DNA of 64,000 nt, taken from positions 96,946,925-97,010,924 of the forward strand of contig OY743168.1 in NCBI GenBank assembly GCA_963555705.1, given 5' to 3'. Under the pieces are notes generated by a model. It was not told the origin of the DNA. It worked only from the letters and a program-made list of their open reading frames with translations, and did no database searches. Shown here in pieces: positions 56,304 to 64,000 of this stretch. The translations under genes and the position numbers were made by a program. The first letter of the stretch is position 1, and every line of letters begins with the position of its first letter. This DNA is from Ligustrum vulgare. Its lineage: Eukaryota; Streptophyta; Magnoliopsida; Lamiales; Oleaceae.

Positions 56304-56636
56304 TTATTCAGCTTTTCTGCATAGTATAGTTTGACCATTATGAGTTATATATAATTCTTCACGTTTTATACTATAATCTTCTAATCCATCTAGAAAGCTC
56401 ATTCCTAATAATACATGAGAATTTACCATACTACTATCTACATGACATGGTACTAAGAGATTTATTCCTCCTATTTTTATTGGTACTTTTACTTCAAGTT
56501 CAGTCATATGTACTTGTCCGTCAAAATTTATATATCTATATGGATCAATTCTATGAGATATTAGTCCTATATTTCTATTTGAAGCTATATGACATTCACT
56601 AGCTCCCGTGTCAATTAATATATTTGATCCTTTTAT
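56304..56636 (-). pseudogene. First aspartic-protease-like domain, downstream of the movement protein
   Basis: ILIDTGASECHIA is an intact active site, and VLLGMSFLDGL is the second conserved strand. It is in frame with the movement protein except for one stop near 56640. Its presence in addition to the protease before RT is unexpected. Confidence 0.65.
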
Positions 56637-56639
56637 ATG

Positions 56640-57560
56640 TTATATCCCATTGAAATATTCACCTTCTATTTTCATATTTCCAGCATTTCTATTAAGTTTT
56701 ATTTCTCCTGTATTACTAGTTTCTCCTAATTGTTTTCTATTAGGTAAATTTGTTGATCTTCTAATTAATCTGTCATCTTCAAATGTTATGTTATTATTAG
56801 GATATTCTTCTTCTCTTAACTCTATGATTTCTGGTTTATTTTTTGTTATAGTAAGTTCATAGTTTCTTGGAACTAAACTTATTTGTTTATCTGGTTCCAT
56901 AGCTTTACCAAAATCTTTGCATTCTTTATGAATTTCAATATATGATTTTTTAGAATAAATGTTTCCATAATTAGAATTAGTAAATGTGTATAATGCTCTG
57001 TATTCTATAGTCATAATTTTATCTCTTGGTTCCATTATGTCATCCTTATGTAATTTGAAATGTAGTCCTAAAATTTCATTAATGTTTCTATCTTTTAACG
57101 ATATACAATATTTTGGATAACATGTAAATATTAGTTTCTTATATGCTAGATTTCCTTCCACTGTTTCTAAATGACTGTCTTTTAAATTTATTATTCTTCC
57201 ATCATGTAAACTTACAATTAAAAGTGAATCTAATCCTTCTCTAAACAAGGATTTAAACATTATTTGAATACCTGCTAAATAAACATATTGGATCTTTTCA
57301 CTTTGTTTTCTATTGATCTTTGTTAATAATTCTGTAACCGTATTTTTTGTTAAAAGGTTTAATTTGTGTGTTCCTTGGGTAGTTTTAACATCTATTGCCC
57401 TTTCAATTTTATGGTATTCATTTATTGCTACTTTTTTCTCTTTTCCATGTTCTATCTAATATTTCCCATTTTCCTATTTTCAAATCTAAAGATAATTTTT
57501 GTATTTTCCTAAACTTATTATTATCAAAAGTTACATTTAATCAATAACCTTCTATTCCTT
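56640..57560 (-). pseudogene. Viral 30K-family movement protein
   Basis: The movement protein widens plasmodesmata for cell-to-cell spread. The signature VYLAGIQIMFKSLFREGLDS followed by LHDGRI lies at about 57170-57290. An open stretch of 206 codons ends at 56643. Upstream the frame is broken near 57450. Confidence 0.7.
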
Positions 57561-57627
57561 CATATTCTTGTTTATCTATGTTCTTATTTGTTTTATTTCT
57601 TATATTTCTTATATTTCTTTATTCTAT

Positions 57628-59783
57628 TCTGATTCATTACTTTCTGAATCTGTTTCACTTATATAGACTTCTTGATCATAGTATTTTTCAATATCTGATA
57701 TTTCACTTAGTTCACTTTCTATTTATAGATATTCTTTTTTTAATATTTTAACTTTCTTTTTGTTACAGTCAGGGCTTATATGTCCCATTTCTCCACAATT
57801 CCAACATTTGCATTGGCTTTTATCTTTCTTATAAGTTTTATTTTTCTGTTTTTTATTTGGATTATATCTTCTTTTGTAATATCTTCTCTTAGGTTTTATA
57901 TATCTTTTCCTGAAGTTCCTGAATTTTTAAAACTTTCTATTTTTATATTTTCTTTTATTATTTTTTCTTCTTTCAGGGTTACATCCTCGTTGGGTAGGTT
58001 TTTCCATATCTTCACAACATATTTTAGTTAATTTTCCTGATTTCTATAATAATTGTCTTTGTTGACATATATATGCTAATATTTCAAATAGGAATTTTAT
58101 CCTTGATCCTAATGTTCTAGGTGTTACAGGGTTATCTCTAATAAATTTTTCAAATCCTATTTTAAAGTATATTCCCCATGAACCTGGTAATTTATTGTAA
58201 TACATATCTCTATATACTTCTTAGTTTTCATTACTATAGAATTGGAAATAATAGTATTCTTTAAATTTACAAAGTGTATTCTTTAATTTTACACATATCA
58301 CATATTGTTAAATTTATTAATCTTACTCTTGCATTATCTTTTTCTCTTATTGATTCTGCTTCAGAATTACTTATCCAATTTTCTCCTAAAAATTCATCCG
58401 CAATATGATGTAGGTCGCACCTACGAAATTGTCAAGAAATTGACGAACAAGGATTGCAATTCGAAAGAGAATTATTCTTTTATTTGAAATTAGCCCCAAA
58501 ACCCTACAATAAGATACAAAGAACTTAAATAATAACCTAATGGACCCTATGCCCGCCATAGGACTGGGCCAAACCCACAAAACAATAAAATATCGAAAAT
58601 AAATAAAGAAAACGGTAGTTTTAACACAGTAAATGTCCTCAAACGGTCAAAATCCAGTACATGTCACAGCAAAGCGGTGAGTCCGTCCGGATCATCGAGA
58701 CCTTTCCAAAAAGTACTTATGGGCCCAAAACGGACATCGTATGCAAAAGTTATGACCATTTGAAGTTGAAAACGCCCCTCAGATTATTTCTTCCGCTCCC
58801 AATCGTCCAAAAAATGCTGCCGCTTGCTCCTGTATATCATCCTCCTGTTCTCCATTTTAATATAATCTACTAATTTTTCTATTCCCTTTCTATCTGATTT
58901 TATTAGTTCTGTCTGTACATTTCTTCTTATTAATGCTTTTGTATCACTACTTATTCCTTCCCACCAATTTCTAACACGTCCTTCAAAAGATGCTATTAAA
59001 AAATTTATCATTCTATCAGTATTTTCCCATGTATCATCTTTATTGTATAAAAAGAATAGTATCATTAAATCTGCCCAAGTTAATAATGCTTTTTTAGTAT
59101 CTATTTTACAATCCAGATCTAATTTTGTTCCTCCATGATTAATAGGTTTATCATAATTATTATTTGGTTCAAATCTATCTTTATATTTATTTCCTCTAGG
59201 TGGTTGTCTATCTCTGATTCTATCATAATATTGTCGTTATGGTTTATTATATAAGGGTGCGTAACTTTCATCTGGATCTGGTAATTCTTGTTTGGAAGTT
59301 CCTATTGGAGCTGTGTTAGGTGCTCCTCCAGTGTTCATTAAAACTTGGTATTCATTAAAATTTTCTATGTTTAATTGGTCAAAATTTTCTATAAGCAAAT
59401 CTAATTCTTCATTCATTTTGTCTTGTTCTTCTTCAACTTTTTCTTCAGCTTTTAATTTTCCTAAAGTTTTTTCTATAAATTTTTGTAATTCTAATTCTTC
59501 TTCTAATATTTTTGGTAATATGTTTCTCCTAAATTCATCATCCATGCTTCCTGCTTCTATTATAATTTTTTCTTGTTCAAAATGCATCTTTCCTATTCTA
59601 AGTATTTCTTTTTCTATGAATTTTTTGTCTATTTTCTTATCTTCGCTTTTATTATTTTCTTTAAATTCTCTAATCTCTAATTTTAGTATATTTATATCAT
59701 TTCTTACTTCTTTTAATTCATTTTTTATTTCTTGAACATCACTTATTAATGATTTTTAGATCTTCAATATATTCGCTTATTGA
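57628..59783 (-). pseudogene. Viral capsid protein, interrupted
   Basis: It forms the virion shell and binds nucleic acid. The N-terminal part is acidic and coiled (59237-59587), the central core contains VRNWWEGIS, and a CCHC knuckle CWNCGEMGHISPDC lies near 57770-57810 after a Lys/Arg-rich stretch. An acidic tail follows. Breaks are a frameshift near 59755, stops near 59237, 58040 and 57725, and a ~450-bp non-viral insert at about 58395-58850. Confidence 0.75.
58395..58850. mobile_element. Non-viral insert in the capsid gene
   Basis: Base composition is more balanced than in the viral sequence on both sides, where the capsid frame resumes. It begins near GATGTAGGTCGCACCTACGA and ends near GCTCCTGTATATCA. 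It may be a solo LTR, but no target duplication could be confirmed. Confidence 0.45.
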
Positions 59784-59787
59784 CATT

Positions 59788-60359
59788 TTATACTCTTGGT
59801 TTTTGAGTTTTTTGTACCTTAAATAGTCTGTCATACATATCATCTATTTTTATTTCTATCTTTTTGATTCTTTCTTCTATTGATATGATTTTTTCATTTT
59901 CATTTCTTCTTATTTTCTCATTTAATTTATCTATTTTTTCTATAATTATCCCAATTTTATCTTGATTAATTAATTCTCCTGATTTTCTTTGGAATTCTTT
60001 TAAGATTTTTTCATCTATGTTTTTAACTTCTCCTATCAGTTCTTTTAATTCTTTAAATTGTATTGTTAGTTTATTTTGAATATTTTGTAATTTCTCTTTG
60101 ACATTCATGTTTTGTATATTTAATTGTTGTAATTCTTCAATAGCTAATTTATCTTGTAAATTTATGTTTTTATATGTTTGTCATAAAAAGACACTTATCC
60201 AATTTAATTGCATATTAAGAAATTCATCGGATTCTCCCCATGAGCTTAATGGTTGAAATATAGTTGTATTAGCTCATTTTATTTGGTAAGATCCTACTGG
60301 TAGATTAATATTTTCTATTATTTGTTTTTCAAATTTTATTTCTGAAAATTCCGTCATTA
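59788..60359 (-). pseudogene. Viral second ORF, virion-associated-type coiled coil
   Basis: The start overlaps the end of the preceding frame (ATGA-type junction), and the end is five bases from the capsid start. The C-terminal part (59788-60108) is a long Lys/Glu/Ile-rich coiled coil ending in a basic tail, like caulimovirid virion-associated proteins. Two in-frame stops lie near 60276 and 60180. Confidence 0.5.
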
Positions 60360-60831
60360 AATCCTTCCCCTAATATGATCAACTTCTAATTTTAGTTTTG
60401 TATCATATTTTACTTCTTTACATATCATTATATTATATTCACAAAATTCTTCAATCGATCTTAACATTGATTTTTTCTGTTGTGCTCTATAATATTTTAT
60501 GTAATATTTTATTTCTCCAGTTATCTTATATTTTTCCATATTGATTTTTTCTTTTTTATCTATGATTATAAGTATATTAGGTAATTGTTTTAGAATTGTA
60601 TTAAAATATTTTCTTTTACTTTCTAATGTTTTTAATCTTAAAAATCCTTTTTTTTTTATATTTCTTTCTTCTATCATTTGATCTAATAGATTTCCTCTTT
60701 GTTCTATTATTAAATCTAATTTTTCATTTGTTTTTATATCTATGTATTTGATTAATAAAGGTTCTCCTCTATGATAATCAATTTCTATAATCTTTATATA
60801 ATTCTTCTAGTATATATTTGTGGATTATATC

Positions 60832-61483
60832 TGTTGACCACAAAATTCGGCTGGACCTTGGACCAACACTTCTCAGTTCCTCCCTCTTGAACACGTGGAT
60901 CTCCTGCGCACTGTGACAAACAATCAGTTTGTAAAGAGGGCCGAGGTGGCTCCCATTTGCACTCCGATGTATATATATATATTGGGTGCGGGAGAAATAA
61001 ATGTGTAGAAGAGAGAAAAGGGAGTGAGAGATATATATCTTTTGTTAAGAGTCTGAAATTACTAACCCCTTTCTTGGAGACAAGCGTGTTCTATTTATGG
61101 TTGAAGTTATTTTCTCGGATCATGACACGTGACATACTTTACACTTGTCTTCACCCTAGCTCTTGGACGTGACAACCTTGCTTTTTGATTGTAATCATTG
61201 CTACATTTCGTAGGAGATGGGCGCCTGTCACATCTTGGTAAAGGCAGTGTCCCATCACTGACTCCATCTCTCTTCTGGTCAACGCCATAAAGCGCCTCGG
61301 CTGAGTATGAAGCACATCTGCCAGTCGTTAACCAGGTCGGCTAAAGAGGTTTGCTTGACGTACCACCTCGGCATTCGCCCCAAGGTGATATTTTAGGCCT
61401 TAGCCGCGGGTCAAGGTCTATTGGGCCTCTATTAGGCCCCTGCTGGTGGATCTCTGTACCTTTCTTTGGGCCTGAATTCAACA
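60832..61483. mobile_element. Solo LTR
   Basis: Ends TGTTGA...TCAACA, 652 bp, flanked by ATATC at 60827-60831 and 61484-61488. No internal coding region remains, so it arose by LTR-LTR recombination. GC content is clearly higher than that of the viral host sequence. Orientation is undecided. Confidence 0.85.
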
Positions 61484-61491
61484 ATATCTAA

Positions 61492-62407
61492 GGTGGCGTT
61501 CTGTTTGTATTTTATTTTATATTTTCATTTTCGAAAATGTTTTGTGTTTTGTGTTTTCATTTTTGTTTTCAAATTTGCTGAAAACGCGTTTGGTTTGTCA
61601 TTTCTGAAAACTGTTTTTGAAAATGAAAAGCTGGAAAACACGTTCTGTTTGAAATTTTGCAGAACACTATTTAAACTATTTTTAATTAATTTGCTTGCAG
61701 AATACTACTAACTCCAACTCAAATTTCATTTCACAATACACTAAAAATATGGTTACATGCAACACACTAATGTGAGCATTAAGAGTCTATATTAACACAG
61801 CTTGGTCAGGTTCGGGACTTGAGAAATCTCTACTTCTATTAAAATCCAGAAAATGCAAGTTCTTTCAAAACCACCAGAGTCCATTTATCATTGCATTTTT
61901 TGAAATATAACAACAAGAATTTTCATTTAATTTTTTTTTTTTTGTAATGTTGATATTGAATTCAATAAAACTTTATTTAACTAAGTTCCAAGTTAGGATA
62001 ATTCTAAAAAAAAAAATAATAATAAAAAATAATAAAAAAAATAAAAAAAAATAAAAATAAAATATTTATTTAGGCTTAGTTCCAACCTAGGATAATTCTA
62101 AAAAAAATAATAAAAAAATAAAAAATTTATATTAAGTTTAGTTCTAAGTTAAGATAATTCTATAATAAAAAAATTAAAAAAAATTAAAAAAAAATTCCCA
62201 AACCGCGTTTTCCGCGTTTTGGACATTTTTTGTCGAAATACACACAAAACGCCCAAAACGATGTTTCGGGCGTTTTCCGTTTTGTGTAAAAAAAATTTTT
62301 TTTTGTTTTCCAAAATGCGTTTTCGAAAATGGTAAAGAGAACGTGTTTTTAGCGTTTTCGAAAATAAAAACAGAAAACGACCTCAAAACAGCAAAGAGAA
62401 CAGGGGC
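61492..62407. mobile_element. Tourist-like (PIF/Harbinger) non-autonomous element, 916 bp
   Basis: TAA lies on both sides (61489-61491 and 62408-62410). The ends GGTGGCGTTCTGTTTG and, on the minus strand, GCCCCTGTTCTCTTTG form imperfect inverted repeats. Subterminal GTTTTCGAAAA-type motifs are repeated in both orientations, and the A-rich core has no ORF. Confidence 0.75.
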
Positions 62408-62631
62408 TAATATTTCGTTTATGATAAAATCTTCTTTTATTATATCGAAATTTATTAGATCATATATTTCTCTTCTTATATCTTTATCCAAATCTTTTAA
62501 AGTGTTCAAAATTTATATTTTATAATTATTGGGTAGTATTAATGTATGCATAATTATAAATCTTGATGTATATATTATATATTTATTTTTATTTTTTGTC
62601 ATATAATATTTATCTTTTCGATTTGCTATAT

Positions 62632-62644
62632 GGTTCTGATACCA
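62632..62644 (-). other. Caulimovirid primer binding site (tRNA-Met)
   Basis: Read on the minus strand it is TGGTATCAGAACC, one base from the canonical TGGTATCAGAGCC, and it precedes the first viral ORF. Confidence 0.75.
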
Positions 62645-62659
62645 ATTGACGGGGTGCTA

Positions 62660-63120
62660 CTATGAGCGAACAAAAATCGTATAAACAAAAATCAATTAAA
62701 ATTATATAAACAAAATTTTCTAAAGACTTAAATGAAGTTATTATATACTTTGATGGCTTATATTGTAAATCCTATCTATGAGGGTATTCTTGGAAGTTTG
62801 AATGGTCCAAGTCTATTTTTAAAATGTTTTTGTTTCAAAGTCTATTTCCCAAAATGTTATGGTTGGTGAGACTATTTATGGGTATTTTCCAAAGGTTTAC
62901 CTGGGCCAACCATTTAAATGGGCTGTGTATAAACGATGGGGAAAATATATAATTAAGGGGTTTACAAATACATATTTCAAAAATAAGATAAAAACTATAC
63001 ATATTCAAAAGTTAGGTTCTAATTAATATTAATTAATTATGTTAAATAATTAAAAAATTATTAATTATGTATATTAAGGTCACAACATTGCATATTTTTT
63101 ATATCATAAACACAAATCTT
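62660..63120. other. Spacer, no gene seen
   Basis: AT-rich sequence. The junction between viral leader and host DNA probably lies here but I cannot place it. Confidence 0.4.
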
Positions 63121-63420
63121 TTAGGTCACAAGGTTCGCACCTAATTTTAAGGTCACAAATTACAAAATCATTAGGTCACACAAATGTCAAATTAGTCAAT
63201 CCCGACTTTTTTTTAAGTCACAATATATTAAATTATTAGGTCACAAGTTTCAGATCTAATTTCAAGGTCATAAATTACTAAATCATTAGGCTACACAAAT
63301 GTAAAATTAGTCACTCACGACAATTTTCTAGCTCACGACGTATTAAATTATTATTAGGTCACAAGTTTAACAACTGATTTTAAGGTCACAAATTTCCAAA
63401 TCATTAGGTCACACAAATGT
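63121..63420. repeat. Tandem repeat of ~116 bp, 2.5 copies
   Basis: TTAGGTCACAAG recurs at 63121, 63236 and 63354. Each copy also carries AAGGTCA and AATCATTAGG and a CACAAATGT motif in the same order. Confidence 0.8.
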
Positions 63421-64000
63421 CAAGTCGACATTTTGAACAATCACCACCTGCGGCCGCCTCACCACCACCACGGGTGCCACTGTTGCCGCCACCTATCCGC
63501 CGCGACCTCCACCACCACCAGTCTCCAAATTTCAAAAACAAAATCTCTCTCCCGCACACCACACACAGAGAAAACGACCACCGCAAACAACACCTGCAAC
63601 CGCCTCACCATCGTCTCCACCACCACCGTCGCCTATACCAGCGCGACCTCCACCTGAACTGCCACCTCTGACACGACAACCACTGCCAAGTTTTCCCTGA
63701 GCGTGGACTCCACCATCACCACCGACAAGACTCCACATGTCAAAAATCCAATACCAAATCCCATTTCCTCCCTCACATTCACCGTCACCGCCGCATAATG
63801 CCGGCTACACCACCACCACCCAAACCCTACTTCTTATGTTAAATCTGATATTGCAAAGAAAATTGATTTTGAATCGAAAAAACGGAGAAAGCAACAAAAA
63901 CCCACCGAAAAGTCACAAGGCGATGTCGGGTTTAACGTTGCGCCACAACCTCTCCACTGTTGCGCTCTAGCAAGTGCACTGCAGCGTCGGTTTTAACACC
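63421..64000. other. CCA/CCG-rich low-complexity sequence
   Basis: Pro/His-rich frames on both strands come from CCA and CCG repeats. No domain or splice structure supports a gene, although a 5' exon of a gene beyond the edge cannot be excluded. Confidence 0.4.

Larger units (their letters stand above)
60357..62509 (-). pseudogene. Viral first ORF, split by two insertions
   Basis: It starts at 62509, about 120 bases after the PBS. It runs to 62408, is interrupted by a Tourist-like element and a solo LTR, and resumes at 60826 to end at 60357. No known motif; rich in Ile, Lys and Glu. A frameshift lies near 60790. Confidence 0.5.
50949..62650 (-). other. Endogenous caulimovirid (pararetrovirus) locus
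   Basis: An AT-rich block on the minus strand, in transcription order: tRNA-Met PBS, two 5' ORFs, capsid, movement protein, two protease domains, RT, RNase H, two downstream ORFs, promoter and poly(A) signal, then small unassigned ORFs. The capsid-before-movement order recalls Cavemovirus/Solendovirus layouts (family knowledge). No integrase gene is present, as expected for this family. Many stops, frameshifts and insertions show that it is a relic. Confidence 0.85.

Noticed and set aside
58395..58850. A solo LTR with defined target duplication
   Set aside because: The candidate ends (TGATGTAGG and TATATCA) do not have matching 5-bp flanks, so only an unclassified insert is reported.
59292..59735. 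Plus-strand Ser/Phe-rich frame
   Set aside because: It is the complement of the viral capsid coiled coil. AT-rich Glu/Lys codons read backwards give Ser/Phe.
63417..63970. Pro/His-rich coding exons near the right edge
   Set aside because: Frames are open on both strands only because of CCA/CCG repeats. No splice structure or domain is visible.

Overview
This window comes from a plant nuclear genome, most likely a eudicot. It has intron-bearing host genes of plant type, Ty3/gypsy (Tat/Athila-type) and Ty1/copia LTR retrotransposons, MITEs, a FAR1/MULE-type transposase relic and an endogenous caulimovirid (pararetrovirus). I cannot name the species from sequence alone. Most of the window is nested mobile DNA. 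The well-supported host genes lie at 44.9-50.6 kb, with a probable further host gene at about 35.7-36.5 kb.

Region 1 (1-31314). A MITE sits at the left edge. It is followed by a decayed Ty3/gypsy element on the minus strand, here called B (236-31314): 3' LTR, PPT, a downstream extra ORF, integrase, RNase H, RT, protease, gag, PBS and a truncated 5' LTR. Inside the 3' LTR of B lies a striking tandem array of a second element, A (1361-20169, plus strand). It has four LTRs of about 1.7 kb alternating with three 4.0-kb internal regions, with an exact period of 5706 bp. One 5-bp target duplication (ATCAC) flanks the whole array. A has no gag-pol, only a 231-aa ORF preserved in all three units. A and B share a tRNA-Asp-type PBS, a hairpin after the ORF or pol, a pair of palindromic CpG motifs and a 3' block with two ~95-bp direct repeats. 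A therefore looks like a non-autonomous (LARD-like) relative of B.

Region 2 (31315-44900). This holds a complete 349-bp TRIM, an AT microsatellite next to a perfect 25-bp-arm hairpin, several Tourist-like MITEs, a truncated FAR1/MULE-type transposase pseudogene, a convergent zinc-knuckle/GRF zinc-finger gene on the minus strand, a very young but already disabled Ty1/copia element (36743-41833, TSD CATAG) and a SINE-like sequence.

Region 3 (44900-50600). Two convergent host genes. One is a seven-exon inositol polyphosphate 5-phosphatase (482 codons, plus strand, one probable GC-AG intron). The other is an eight-exon coiled-coil protein of 256 aa (minus strand), which I do not recognise. I checked exon phases by hand, and both models close in frame.

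Region 4 (50900-62650). An AT-rich, decayed caulimovirid locus on the minus strand: tRNA-Met-type PBS, two 5' ORFs, capsid protein with zinc knuckle, 30K movement protein, two consecutive aspartic-protease domains, RT, RNase H, a downstream pair of ORFs in the transactivator position, a promoter-like region with 32-bp tandem repeats, a TATA box and a poly(A) signal, and then small ORFs that I cannot assign. It is broken by many stops and frameshifts, by a solo LTR (TSD ATATC), by a Tourist-like element (TSD TAA) and by a ~450-bp insert.

Region 5 (62650-64000). Spacer with ~116-bp tandem repeats and CCA-rich low-complexity sequence, with no gene I can support.
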